From the IMG/VR virus record IMGVR_UViG_3300010160_000250, positions 1 to 22,403 of that record: a stretch of 22,403 bases of DNA; one strand, given 5' to 3'. Positions 1 through 7,633 of this stretch are shown here, piece after piece; the first letter of the stretch is position 1; every line of letters starts with the position of its first letter. A program made the position numbers and the translations under genes. The notes below the pieces were generated by a model that saw nothing but the letters and a program-made list of their open reading frames with translations, searched no databases and had not been told where the DNA came from. The DNA comes from a virus.

Positions 1-756
1 GAAGTAGCAGTAAAAGAGACCAACGCAATTGCATTGGCAGGTGACTTTGAGCAGGACGCTCAGAGTGGTTTTGAGAACATGAATCAGGACGATTTCGCCC
101 TGCCATTCTTAAAGCTTTTGACCAACACAAGCCCTGAAGTAGGTGAGGTTGACGGCGCTTTGCCCGGCATGATCCTCAACAGCGTCACGGGTCAGTTGTA
201 TGACGGCAAAAAAGGCATCATGGTGCTGCCCGTAGCCTATGTACGTCAGTACATTGAGTGGGCTCCACGTGGTTCTGGCTCTGGTGCCCCAATGAATATC
301 TATCCCGCCACGTCTGACATCCTAAGTCGCACACACCGCGAACCGGGCGACAACAAGGACTATCTCGATAACGGCAACTACATCGAGAACACGGCAAACC
401 ACTATGTGATGATCATTGGCGACTCTGGTATTCCTGAGCCTGCATTGATTACCATGAAGTCAACGCAACTTAAAAAATCGCGCAAGTGGAACAGCATGAT
501 GATGTCCACAAAGATGATGGGAGCCAATGGTCCCTTCACTCCACCCATGTACTCACAGGTGTATCGCCTGACGACACAGGCTGAGTCCAACGACAAGGGT
601 AAGTGGTTTGGTTGGGAAGTCGAGAAGATCGGTCCTGTAGAAGACATGAACGCTTACAAAGCGGCCAAGTCCTTCGCTACCCAAGTGGGTACAGGCGAAG
701 TAAAGGTTAAGCACGAGCACGAGAGCGCCCCTAACGCTAACGACGTACCGTTCTGA
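1..756 (+). CDS. Putative single-stranded DNA-binding-like phage protein (5' end outside the window)
   Basis: The frame is open from base 1, so the true start lies upstream; the TTG at 34 is only an internal candidate and is not needed. About 251 residues are visible. No family is recognised with certainty. The protein ends in an acidic, asparagine-rich tail with NANDVPF as its last residues. This resembles the D-D-(I/V)-P-F tip that bacterial and phage SSB proteins use to recruit partners, and the next genes encode a primase, a helicase and a polymerase. The body is mixed polar and hydrophobic, with conserved-looking segments such as FALPFLKLL and LPGMILNSVTG and no enzyme motif. Seen: the tail and the context. 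Inferred: ssDNA binding in replication or recombination. It could instead be another recombination-associated structural protein. Confidence 0.6.
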   Translation, partial: EVAVKETNAIALAGDFEQDAQSGFENMNQDDFALPFLKLLTNTSPEVGEVDGALPGMILNSVTGQLYDGKKGIMVLPVAYVRQYIEWAPRGSGSGAPMNIYPATSDILSRTHREPGDNKDYLDNGNYIENTANHYVMIIGDSGIPEPALITMKSTQLKKSRKWNSMMMSTKMMGANGPFTPPMYSQVYRLTTQAESNDKGKWFGWEVEKIGPVEDMNAYKAAKSFATQVGTGEVKVKHEHESAPNANDVPF

Positions 757-846
757 TTACCGGGGGGAAAGTTTGGCAAGGTTTGCTTTTTCGAAAGCTT
801 GCGGACGACTTGTCATTCCGGTACCCCCACCTTTATAGAGTGAAGC
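757..846 (+). other. Short intergenic spacer with a possible hairpin
   Basis: This 90-nt gap between the SSB-like gene and the primase holds a small dyad, GCTTT-ttcg-AAAGC (785-798). A run of G at 762-767 could pair with CCCCC at 824-828 and close a longer stem around it. No T run follows, so it does not look like a standard terminator. It could be a processing or attenuation structure. No promoter consensus was recognised here. Confidence 0.3.
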
Positions 847-2379
847 ATGACCGACATAACAAAATTCAAAGCGATATTCAGCGGTCTGGATATAGCTTAC
901 GGAACCTACCGTATTAAAAAGGAGCGCGGTGATGGGAAGCAGGCGGGGCAAGCTACGGTTGTTAGGAAGCCACCAACAGATGACCTCTGGGTACAGCATC
1001 TTGATGGTGTTGATCCTTCCCTTGGGATTATTCCTATCCGTGCTGACAATACTTGTATTTGGGGCTGTATCGATATTGATCAGTACCCTCTTGACCATAA
1101 AGGCTTGGTGGACAAAGTTGCGCAGCTAAAGCTGCCCATGGTTGTCTGCCGCAGTAAATCCGGAGGAGCACATGTCTTCTTATTTTCTAGGGAGCCGGCT
1201 CCGGCTCGGGAATTCCAAGAATATCTCAAAAATGCGGCAGCTCTCCTCGGTGAAGCGGGCCGTGAGATTTTTCCTAAACAATCCGAAATATTGGTTGAGC
1301 GAGGAGACACAGGAAACTTTCTCAACCTACCGTACTTCGGGGGCGACAACGGTACGCGGTATGCATTCAATGCCGACGGGTCCGCGGCCACGCTTGAAGA
1401 GTTCTATGCACTCTATGAAGCCGCCGTCCAAGAGTTGCCGCTCATTGTTCCAGAGCCGCCGAAGCAAGCGGAGAGTCCCGTCAAAGATGGTCCGCCTTGC
1501 CTACAGGCTTTGTGCGCCCAAGGCTTTCCCGAGGGCACCCGTAACAATGGACTATTCAACATTGGAGTCTTTCTTAAGCGCGCATTCCCCGCTGCTTGGG
1601 AAGACAAAATGGTCGAGTACAACTTCAAGTATGTATCCCCGCCCCTGCCTAACAATGAAGTCCAAATTCTTGTTAAACAAGTTGGCAAGAAAGAATACCT
1701 TTATAAGTGCAAAGACGCGCCGCTCAATAGCTTTTGCAACTCGGGCCTATGTCGATCACGCAAATATGGCATCGGAACAAACGGTCCTGATGCGCCTCAG
1801 ATAGCAGCCTTGTCTAAGTACGCCAGTGAGCCACCCCTGTGGTTCCTTGATGTCAATGGCAGACGCGTCGAGCTAGACACCGAGAGCCTCTTCACACAAG
1901 TGGCTTTCCAAAAGGCTTGTCTTGAAAAGCTGAACGTGCTGCCGCCCACCTTGCGCAAGCAAGATTGGGAACAGATGCTCAACGCCCTTCTCAAAGAGAT
2001 GGTGGAGACAGAGCAGATCACCGATGCACCAGAGGACACAAGCATCACTGGCCGCTTCATGGATCTGCTTGAAGAATTTACAACCCATATGCAAGAAGCA
2101 ATGGACCGCGAAGAGATGCTCATGGGCCGCCCGTGGACGGATGTCGATGAAGCGAAAACCTACTTCCGGATCAAGGACCTCGAAGCACACTTGAAGCGCA
2201 ACAACTTCATTGGCCTCACGGCTCCGAAGATGGCTCAGCGCCTTCGCGACATGGGTGGCGAGCCAATACCGCTATTTCTCAAAGGCCGGACTGTGCGCTG
2301 TTGGCGTATTCCGCGCTTTCAGAAACAGGACGCACCTTTTGAGTCACAAACCAAACGCACCGCAGGGAGCCCATTCTGA
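847..2379 (+). CDS. Archaeo-eukaryotic-type DNA primase (TOTE/AEP primase domain)
   Basis: 510 residues. The N-terminal half carries AEP primase motifs: CIDID at 74-78 gives the metal-binding Asp76 and Asp78, SKSGGAHVF at 103-111 is the nucleotide-binding (S)GG-x-H motif, and GNFLNLPYFGG at 156-166 is typical of the TOTE-type AEP domain. The C-terminal half has Cys218 and a cluster Cys288-x8-Cys297-x4-Cys302 followed by RSRKYGIG. This could bind zinc or an iron-sulfur cluster, as in large primase subunits; that is inference. Likely role: synthesis of primers for the phage polymerase encoded downstream. The ATG at 847 follows a weak GTGAAG ribosome site. The stop overlaps the next ATG by one base, so the gene heads a coupled replication operon. 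There is no helicase domain in the protein; a separate helicase follows. Confidence 0.88.
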   Translation: MTDITKFKAIFSGLDIAYGTYRIKKERGDGKQAGQATVVRKPPTDDLWVQHLDGVDPSLGIIPIRADNTCIWGCIDIDQYPLDHKGLVDKVAQLKLPMVVCRSKSGGAHVFLFSREPAPAREFQEYLKNAAALLGEAGREIFPKQSEILVERGDTGNFLNLPYFGGDNGTRYAFNADGSAATLEEFYALYEAAVQELPLIVPEPPKQAESPVKDGPPCLQALCAQGFPEGTRNNGLFNIGVFLKRAFPAAWEDKMVEYNFKYVSPPLPNNEVQILVKQVGKKEYLYKCKDAPLNSFCNSGLCRSRKYGIGTNGPDAPQIAALSKYASEPPLWFLDVNGRRVELDTESLFTQVAFQKACLEKLNVLPPTLRKQDWEQMLNALLKEMVETEQITDAPEDTSITGRFMDLLEEFTTHMQEAMDREEMLMGRPWTDVDEAKTYFRIKDLEAHLKRNNFIGLTAPKMAQRLRDMGGEPIPLFLKGRTVRCWRIPRFQKQDAPFESQTKRTAGSPF

Positions 2380-2627
2380 TGCTAAAAATTGATGGACATG
2401 ATGACGCAGTAATTGGCCCCGCAATGATTTGGGGCCACGGTGGAACCCGTATATCAGTTTTGGTATACGACGCAGAAGCCATTCGCAATACGCTCATGGA
2501 GCGCGACAACATGGATGCTGACGAAGCACGCGAATACATTGAGTTCAACATCGAGGGCGCTTACATGGGACCCGACACACCTATCCTTGTTTGGATGGAA
2601 GATTTGTGGGATGAGGAGTATGACTGA
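2379..2627 (+). CDS. Small acidic protein of unknown function
   Basis: 82 residues, very acidic, with many Asp and Glu and an end of DLWDEEYD. No family is recognised. The start ATG shares its A with the primase stop (TGATG), and its own end overlaps the helicase ATG by 8 nt, so translation is probably coupled on both sides. The middle (EAIRNTLMERDNMDADEAREYIEFN, in parts) looks helical, and the segment after it (GAYMGPDTPILVWMEDL) looks like a short strand region. Its position inside a replication operon suggests an accessory replication factor or a modulator of the primase or helicase; this is context only. Confidence 0.75.
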   Translation: MLKIDGHDDAVIGPAMIWGHGGTRISVLVYDAEAIRNTLMERDNMDADEAREYIEFNIEGAYMGPDTPILVWMEDLWDEEYD

Positions 2628-4119
2628 TATCCGCAAGGTCTTTGGCCCTCCGGGATCTGGCAAGACAACCTACCTTCTGAATGTTGTTGACCGCGAGTTG
2701 GCGTCTGATCTGTCCTCGATGCAGATTGGCTACTTCTCGTTTACCAAGAAAGCAGCAACAGAGGCCAAGGACCGAGCGATTGCGAAGTTTCCTGCCTTGA
2801 ATGCTAAGACCGATTTTCCGTACTTTAGAACCCTGCACAGCTTGGCTTTCCACTGCCTTGCCGTTAGGGTGGACTTCATGATGAAGCCCGCAGACTACCG
2901 AGAGTTTGCAGCACAGGCAGGCATTCAAATGAACGTGGTCCAAGAAGATGATGTGGACATGGCCAAGGCCGACAACCCAATACTGAACGAGATCAACCTA
3001 GCCCGCATCCGCGGCGTAGATCTGCGCGAGCACTACAACCAGTGCGGCCTCGATATCGAATGGCATCACTTTGAATTTGTCGAAAGATCCTATCGGCACT
3101 ACAAACGCAGCAAAGAACTCCTCGACTTCACCGATCTTCTGGAAATGATTGTGGTGCAGCCCGAGCGCCTGCCGTCCCTTGAAGTGCTGATTGTTGACGA
3201 AGCACAAGATTTGTCCCGCCTGCAATGGCAGCTTGTCGAATCCCTCGCTAAAAAATCCAAACGGGTATTCCTCGCCGGAGACGACGATCAGGCAGTGTTC
3301 ACTTGGGCAGGGGCAGATGTCAAGAGCTTCTTGTCATTTGAGGGCCAGATCACAGTTCTTGATCAGTCCTACCGCGTCCCATCAATCGTCCACAAACTTG
3401 CCAACAAAGTTGTGGAGCAAATCAAACAGCGCCAAGAAAAAGAATGGAAGCCCCGCGACTACGAGGGTGCAGTCATGACCTACTACCGGTTTGAAGATGT
3501 ACCGATTGATGACGGCCAATGGCTCATCATGGGCAGCACCAACTATCTTTTGAACCCTGTGCATGAATGGCTCAGGGCCTCTGGAATCCTTTTTGAGCGC
3601 TCGGGTGTACCAAGCCTTAGCCTGACCCTTTTAAAAGCCGTACAGGCATGGGAAAGGCTGCGCAAAGGGGAGTTCCTGTATGGCGATGAGATCAGGAACG
3701 TCTACAAATACATTGGCGCTGAATATATAACCAAGGGCTACCGCACTTTCAAGGGCGAGGCGCTTCTTGAATACAGCATCAAGGACCTGCAGAATAGCTT
3801 TGGATTGCAGACCGATGCAATCTGGCATGAAGCCTTATCCCGCATTACCGAAGACAAGCGTTTCTACTTGACCGCGGTCCTTAGACGCGGAACCAAGCTT
3901 TCAACCATGGGCCGGATTAAACTGTCCACGATTCACGGAGCCAAGGGCGGGGAGGCGGACAATGTGCTGCTGCTCATGGACCTCTCACCAAGATTTGCCA
4001 AGGAATACGCAAGCAACGGGGACAATGTTCACCGGCTCTTTTACGTGGGAATAACCCGCGCCAAACAAACACTTCACCTTGTGCTGCCAAAACATATAGA
4101 AAAAGGCTTCAAAATATGA
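2620..4119 (+). CDS. SF1A (UvrD/Rep-type) DNA helicase
   Basis: 499 residues from the ATG at 2620. That start is chosen because the protein begins MTDIRKVFGPPGSGKTT, with Walker A at once after the N-terminus; the longer open frame back to 2440 only reads through the preceding gene. Motifs are in order: Walker A GPPGSGKTT (9-17), motif II VDEAQD (192-197), motif III GDDDQAVFTWAGA (220-232), motif IV QSYR (249-252), motif V STIHGAKGGEADNV (436-449) and motif VI YVGITRAK (475-482). It is shorter than cellular UvrD (about 720), with a reduced 2B region and no clear Q motif before Walker A. Likely role: ATP-driven 3'-5' strand separation at phage forks or in recombination. Its stop overlaps the polymerase start (ATGA). 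Confidence 0.93.
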   Translation: MTDIRKVFGPPGSGKTTYLLNVVDRELASDLSSMQIGYFSFTKKAATEAKDRAIAKFPALNAKTDFPYFRTLHSLAFHCLAVRVDFMMKPADYREFAAQAGIQMNVVQEDDVDMAKADNPILNEINLARIRGVDLREHYNQCGLDIEWHHFEFVERSYRHYKRSKELLDFTDLLEMIVVQPERLPSLEVLIVDEAQDLSRLQWQLVESLAKKSKRVFLAGDDDQAVFTWAGADVKSFLSFEGQITVLDQSYRVPSIVHKLANKVVEQIKQRQEKEWKPRDYEGAVMTYYRFEDVPIDDGQWLIMGSTNYLLNPVHEWLRASGILFERSGVPSLSLTLLKAVQAWERLRKGEFLYGDEIRNVYKYIGAEYITKGYRTFKGEALLEYSIKDLQNSFGLQTDAIWHEALSRITEDKRFYLTAVLRRGTKLSTMGRIKLSTIHGAKGGEADNVLLLMDLSPRFAKEYASNGDNVHRLFYVGITRAKQTLHLVLPKHIEKGFKI

Positions 4120-5984
4120 AAAAGACAATCCCACTTTTCCCTACAACCACAGAGTGGGTGGCACCGGAAGTGTTCCCTAACCTATCTACAGCGAAAGAGA
4201 TTGCAATTGACCTTGAAACTTGTGACCCCAACTTGGAATCCATGGGCCCGGGATGGCCTCGGAACGACGGTTTCGTTGTCGGCTACGCCATTGCCGTCGA
4301 TGGATGGTCTGGATATTTTCCGGTGGCGCATCAGGGTGGTGGAAATTTGGACAGACGCAGAGTGGAAAGATGGCTCACGGACGTACTGGCTTACCCTTCC
4401 GATAAGGTTATGCATAACGCCGCCTATGACTTGGGGTGGCTACAAGCAAGTGGTTTTAAGGTCAACGGACGGATCGTTGATACCATGCTCGCTGCCCCAC
4501 TTCTTGATGAAAACCGTTTCAGCTACGCTCTCAACTCGTTGGGATTTGACTATCTCCAAGAAGTCAAGTCAGAACAAGGTCTCAAACAAGCCGCTGCGGA
4601 CTTCGGAGTTCATCCAAAAAAAGAACTTTGGAAACTACCCGCCATGTATGTGGGAGAGTACGCTGAGCAGGATGCCGCGCTCACACTGAAACTATGGCAA
4701 GCCTTTAAGATCCGCATGCGTCAGGATGAAGTCGAATCCATCTTCAACCTCGAAACAGAAGCCTTCCCCGTCCTGCACAACATGACAAGCCGCGGCATTC
4801 GCTTTGACCGCCCTAAATGTGAGCAGCTAATTGACCAATTGATTCAGCGTGAGAAACAAATCCACAAGGACCTCAAATCACTTGTCGGATCCAACGTCGA
4901 TATCTGGGCCGCACAAAGCATCGCCCTAGCCTTTGACAAGCTTCAATTGCAGTATGCAAAGACCGAGAACGGCCAACCGAGCTTTACAAAAGGCTTCTTG
5001 GATGGCTGTGAGCACCCGATCGCCAAGATGATTGTGGAGGCGCGCGAGACTAACAAAACGCACAGCACCTTTCTGCAGCCGTACCTCAACTTCAGTGCCA
5101 AGACAGGACGGATCCATCCGCACGTCAACCAGATGCGCTCAGACGATGGCGGCACCGTTACAGGACGTCTGTCCATGGCCAACCCGAACTTGCAGCAAGT
5201 CCCTGCCCGCCACGAGATCATTGGCCCCATGGTTCGCAGCCTGTTCCTGCCAGAAGAGGGCGAAATGTGGGCATCAAACGACTTCTCCTCACAGGAGCCA
5301 AGGCTCTTAGTTCACTACGCTTCGCTCCTCGATTTACCCGGAGCCGACAAGATGGTGGGGGCCTATCAGAACGACCCTAACACCGACTTTCACCAGATGG
5401 TTGCTGACATGGCAGGCATCAAAAGGAAAGCAGCCAAGACCATTGGTCTGGGTTTGATGTACGGCATGGGCAAGAACAAACTGGCCGCGCAACTGGACCT
5501 GAACCTAGACGAAGCGTCAGAGCTCATCGACCAATTCCACAGGAATGTCCCGTTCCTTAAAGGCACAGTCAATGCTGTGATGAAACGGATCGAGCACCCC
5601 GCATCTGGCGGCTCCATCCGAACCCTTCTCGGACGCAAGTGCCGCTTTCCACTTTGGGAGCCCATGGAGTGGGGCGTGAACAAAGCTCTCCCACGTGAGC
5701 AAGCCATCATGGAATACGGTCAGAGGATCAAGCGCGCAGGCACCTACAAGGGGTTGAACCGCCTCATCCAAGGGTCAGCCGCTGACCAGACAAAGGCAGC
5801 AATGGTGGCTCTTGCTCGGGAGGGGATCATGCCCATGCTGCAGGTTCACGATGAACTGGCATTGAGCGTCAAGACAAAGGAAGAAGCGCAGCGTGCAGCA
5901 GAAATTATGGCAACGTGCGTCAATATGCAAGTCCCCAGTCGGTGCGATGTGGAAGTCGGACCGAACTGGGGTGAAGCAAAATAA
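4116..5984 (+). CDS. polA: Family A DNA polymerase with 3'-5' exonuclease domain
   Basis: 622 residues, the phage-type layout without the 5'-3' exonuclease domain. Proofreading motifs: IDLET (31-35; Asp32, Glu34), NAAYDLGWL (101-109; Asp105) and YAEQD (182-186; Asp186). Polymerase motif A is SNDFSSQEPRL (387-397; Asp389). Motif B runs from Arg437 through Lys441, Leu445 and Tyr449, ending LMYG. Motif C is QVHDE (576-580; Asp579). The residue equivalent to E. coli Phe762 is Leu445, a variant known from environmental phage polymerases and linked there by hypothesis with lifestyle or fidelity. All catalytic residues are present, so the enzyme should be active. It starts inside the helicase stop (ATGA) and ends one base before the leftward DUF6378-like gene. 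Confidence 0.97.
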   Translation: MKKTIPLFPTTTEWVAPEVFPNLSTAKEIAIDLETCDPNLESMGPGWPRNDGFVVGYAIAVDGWSGYFPVAHQGGGNLDRRRVERWLTDVLAYPSDKVMHNAAYDLGWLQASGFKVNGRIVDTMLAAPLLDENRFSYALNSLGFDYLQEVKSEQGLKQAAADFGVHPKKELWKLPAMYVGEYAEQDAALTLKLWQAFKIRMRQDEVESIFNLETEAFPVLHNMTSRGIRFDRPKCEQLIDQLIQREKQIHKDLKSLVGSNVDIWAAQSIALAFDKLQLQYAKTENGQPSFTKGFLDGCEHPIAKMIVEARETNKTHSTFLQPYLNFSAKTGRIHPHVNQMRSDDGGTVTGRLSMANPNLQQVPARHEIIGPMVRSLFLPEEGEMWASNDFSSQEPRLLVHYASLLDLPGADKMVGAYQNDPNTDFHQMVADMAGIKRKAAKTIGLGLMYGMGKNKLAAQLDLNLDEASELIDQFHRNVPFLKGTVNAVMKRIEHPASGGSIRTLLGRKCRFPLWEPMEWGVNKALPREQAIMEYGQRIKRAGTYKGLNRLIQGSAADQTKAAMVALAREGIMPMLQVHDELALSVKTKEEAQRAAEIMATCVNMQVPSRCDVEVGPNWGEAK

Positions 5985-6530
5985 TCAGCGGATCCGCCCT
6001 TCAAGGCGGTCTGCTACCAACTTGGCGTAGCCGGCAATATCTAACCAGTGGTCCACCACATCAGGATTGCCGTTCACAATGCGGCCAATCTTGTGGATGA
6101 TCATGTCCATGGCCTCAGCCTGATCATGTGCCAAGATCTTGTCACGATTGTTCAACGCTGCCTGTACAACACGTTTTAGCATCTGCATGACTTCAGCGCC
6201 CTCGATAAACTTGCCGTACTCCACGGCCCGAGCGTCAAGGGTTGCGTCTACTTCGTCTTCGTACATCTCAATTTCCAGTGGTGCGCTGCCGGCAGCGCTC
6301 TGCTGCTCAGGATTTTGGTAATACTCCGGTACAGGACCGGCAGGGGCAAGTGTGGCAAACTGCTCTGATCTCTTAGCCGGCTTCCATCCATCTTTCCTCA
6401 ATTTGCTGCGCAGAACATAAACAGCTTGTTTGCTTAGATCAAATCGATACGCTATCTCATTTGGGGACGCTGCAGGATGACTCTGCATAAATGAGCGTGC
6501 TCGGGAAGTTTTTGTGTTTTTACGTTTCAT
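5985..6530 (-). CDS. HTH-domain protein with DUF6378-like C-terminus
   Basis: 181 residues. The N-terminal 50 residues look like a helix-turn-helix: ARSFMQSHPAASPNEIAYRF is followed by DLSKQAVYVLRSKLRKDGW. The C-terminal part has the DUF6378 pattern: an R-x-x-EYGKF-like segment (AVEYGKFIEGAEVM), then AMDMIIHKIGRIVNGNPDVVDHW and LDIAGYAKLVADRL. DUF6378 proteins are small phage proteins of unknown activity; here the domain is joined to a probable DNA-binding head. The ribosome site GAGGAGAG lies about 7 nt before the ATG. This is the last gene of the leftward operon, and its stop touches the polymerase stop with no spacer. Possible role: a DNA-bound regulator or nucleotide-related factor; function unproven. 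Confidence 0.8.
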   Translation of the reverse strand: MKRKNTKTSRARSFMQSHPAASPNEIAYRFDLSKQAVYVLRSKLRKDGWKPAKRSEQFATLAPAGPVPEYYQNPEQQSAAGSAPLEIEMYEDEVDATLDARAVEYGKFIEGAEVMQMLKRVVQAALNNRDKILAHDQAEAMDMIIHKIGRIVNGNPDVVDHWLDIAGYAKLVADRLEGRIR

Positions 6531-6590
6531 AGTGGGCTCTCCTCATATTGCGATAAATCGCGTTGGATTGGTTTTGGAAATAACTTCGGG

Positions 6591-6827
6591 TCAAGTCGAG
6601 TGAAAGGCCACCACGCCTTCAACTCCTCTTGGCTCAAAGGTTTTTGTGGCTCTTTGGACTGCAGCTTCTTCTGGTTTTTTAAACACTTCATAATATTTTC
6701 TTGGTTTGGTTCTCATCATCTTGCGAAGCCAATCGGCCCCGCCTAATTCATTAAAGGCTGCCCACTCAGAGTCAGACATCCTCACGGATCTTGGTTTTAA
6801 GATTTCCTGTGGTTTTGGTCTTGGCAT
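6591..6827 (-). CDS. Small protein with ribbon-helix-helix-like N-terminus
   Basis: 78 residues from the ATG at 6827. A TTG three codons earlier, at 6836, sits closer behind the GAGGAA ribosome site and is the alternative start. The segment KPRSVRMSDSEWAAFNELGG, followed by ADWLRKMM, has the look of a strand followed by helices seen in small phage proteins related to ribbon-helix-helix DNA binders. The C-terminal 40 residues are basic and have no recognised motif. It overlaps the upstream zinc-ribbon gene by about 56 nt, the longest overlap in this operon, so one of the two ends may be diverging. Role unknown; DNA binding is a guess. Confidence 0.65.
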   Translation of the reverse strand: MPRPKPQEILKPRSVRMSDSEWAAFNELGGADWLRKMMRTKPRKYYEVFKKPEEAAVQRATKTFEPRGVEGVVAFHST

Positions 6828-7005
6828 GTTGTACAAGGTTCCTCGTTGTTACTCGTTTGGTCCAACAGCAAGCGCATATCCATCTTGCTGCACTCATTTG
6901 AATCCCACCTTCCGGTGGCCGCATCTCTTCGCATTTATTGCAAAGTTGTAATTGATGCACAGGCTGCTTACTTCCAAGCGCCAGATGTTGATTAGTAAAG
7001 CTCAC
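6772..7005 (-). CDS. Small zinc-ribbon-like protein
   Basis: 77 residues, GTG start, with an AGGAA ribosome site 8 nt upstream that lies inside the preceding gene (14-nt overlap). The core has two CxxC pairs: CNKC, then about 18 residues with RPPEGGIQM, then CACCW. This spacing fits a zinc ribbon of the kind found in many small phage proteins. The tail after the second pair is strongly basic and threonine-rich (TKRVTTRN, KTKTTGNLKTK), which suits nucleic acid contact. The last 19 codons lie inside the next gene's coding frame. Function unknown; metal binding is well supported by the pattern, DNA or RNA binding is inferred. Confidence 0.7.
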   Translation of the reverse strand: MSFTNQHLALGSKQPVHQLQLCNKCEEMRPPEGGIQMSAARWICACCWTKRVTTRNLVQHAKTKTTGNLKTKIREDV

Positions 7006-7204
7006 GTTTCATGTTCCTGATATGGACAGTAAAACTGCTTATTGTGTCAGGGCCAAAAGCTTTCATCGTTTCAATTTCCTTGGCCACCTCTTCAAGGACC
7101 ACGTTGCGAACCTTTTCAGTGATTTCATTCCTGTTTAACTGCGCTTCGACCATTTGGCGCTTACGCCAACCCATGGCCTTCTCAAAGAAACTCAGGTCTT
7201 TCAT
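6992..7204 (-). CDS. Small helical protein of unknown function
   Basis: 70 residues from the ATG at 7204, which has a good GAAAGGA ribosome site 6-7 nt upstream; an in-frame start 12 codons earlier would lie inside the preceding mini-gene and is not preferred. The protein begins MKDLSFFEKAMGWRKRQMVEA and is largely helical, with alternating charges (EITEKVRNVVLEEVAKEIETM), ending in a short FGPDTISSFTVHIRNM segment. No family is recognised. Its ATG overlaps the stop of the 29-residue membrane protein gene upstream (ATGA), and its end overlaps the GTG of the zinc-ribbon gene by 14 nt. Confidence 0.7.
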   Translation of the reverse strand: MKDLSFFEKAMGWRKRQMVEAQLNRNEITEKVRNVVLEEVAKEIETMKAFGPDTISSFTVHIRNMKRELY

Positions 7205-7290
7205 GGTTGTCCTTTCAAAATAAAAATAGCCCAACCCCAAAAGGCAATCAGGGTTACCAATATGACTGCGTAAACTTTAAAGTTGTTCAT
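7201..7290 (-). CDS. 29-residue single-pass membrane microprotein
   Basis: A 29-codon gene: MNNFKVYAVILVTLIAFWGW followed by AIFILKGQP. Residues 6-25 form one hydrophobic helix that would cross the inner membrane; the short N-terminus and KGQP end are polar. Support for translation: a strong purine-rich site (AAAGGAAAAGGA) directly before the ATG, and ATGA overlaps on both sides, with the upstream 51-residue gene and the downstream 70-residue gene. Such tiny membrane proteins in phage early operons often act on host membrane proteins, but nothing here shows the target. It is not holin-like in size. Confidence 0.65.
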   Translation of the reverse strand: MNNFKVYAVILVTLIAFWGWAIFILKGQP

Positions 7291-7442
7291 TCCTTTTCCT
7301 TTAACTTGTCTTTTGCCTGTTCCATCATCAGTCGATAGATCTCAGGATCTTTCTCTTTAAGCCGCCCCAAAAACAACGGCAGCCATGTTTCATCAGTGGG
7401 CAGATTGCGCATCAACTCACCCAGTTCTTTGTATGTGGTCAT
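7287..7442 (-). CDS. 51-residue helical protein of unknown function
   Basis: Starts MTTYKELGELMRNLPTDETW and ends LKEKE. The N-terminal part resembles short phage proteins with a YKELGELIR-type opening, and the C-terminal half is a charged helix (DPEIYRLMMEQAKDKLKEKE). The start ATG overlaps the stop of the upstream Cys/His protein gene (ATGA), and the stop overlaps the ATG of the membrane microprotein (ATGA), which is strong evidence that the frame is real. The ribosome site is weak, so it probably relies on coupling. No function is recognised. Confidence 0.65.
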   Translation of the reverse strand: MTTYKELGELMRNLPTDETWLPLFLGRLKEKDPEIYRLMMEQAKDKLKEKE

Positions 7443-7633
7443 GTTTTAGGCTCCTCGTATGCACTGCACTCTTCCAACCAAATAGGGTCAAAATTCCACG
7501 GCCAATGGAACCAACCCTTCTGCGCTGCCCTCGCATTGCCAGAGATCTGCGCCTTGGGCTCCAAGCATTGGATGTGATGCGTCATGGGCAAAGGATCGCG
7601 GTTCACGCATTTGTGGCAATCAGGTTTGTTCAT
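7439..7633 (-). CDS. Small Cys/His-rich protein, probable metal binder
   Basis: 64 residues from the ATG at 7633, chosen over the ATG two codons upstream (7639) because it has better spacing from the AAAGGA site. The start MNKPDCHKCVNRDPLP is followed by MTHHIQC; a CxxC pair, a histidine pair and a further Cys make a treble-clef or knuckle-like metal site likely. This pattern recurs in small phage proteins that open with CxxC and then a HxxC motif. The second half is tryptophan-rich (KGWFHWPWNFDPIWLEEC). It overlaps the upstream gene by 14 nt and couples to the next by ATGA. Role unknown. Confidence 0.7.
   Translation of the reverse strand: MNKPDCHKCVNRDPLPMTHHIQCLEPKAQISGNARAAQKGWFHWPWNFDPIWLEECSAYEEPKT

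Noticed and set aside
2440-2619. A 60-codon upstream extension of the helicase frame
   Set aside because: It lies wholly inside the small acidic protein gene, has no ribosome site, and the Walker A motif already sits at the N-terminus when starting at 2620.
4201-4689. A 162-codon plus-strand frame
   Set aside because: It overlaps the exonuclease domain of the polymerase in another frame; the polymerase motifs are unmistakable.
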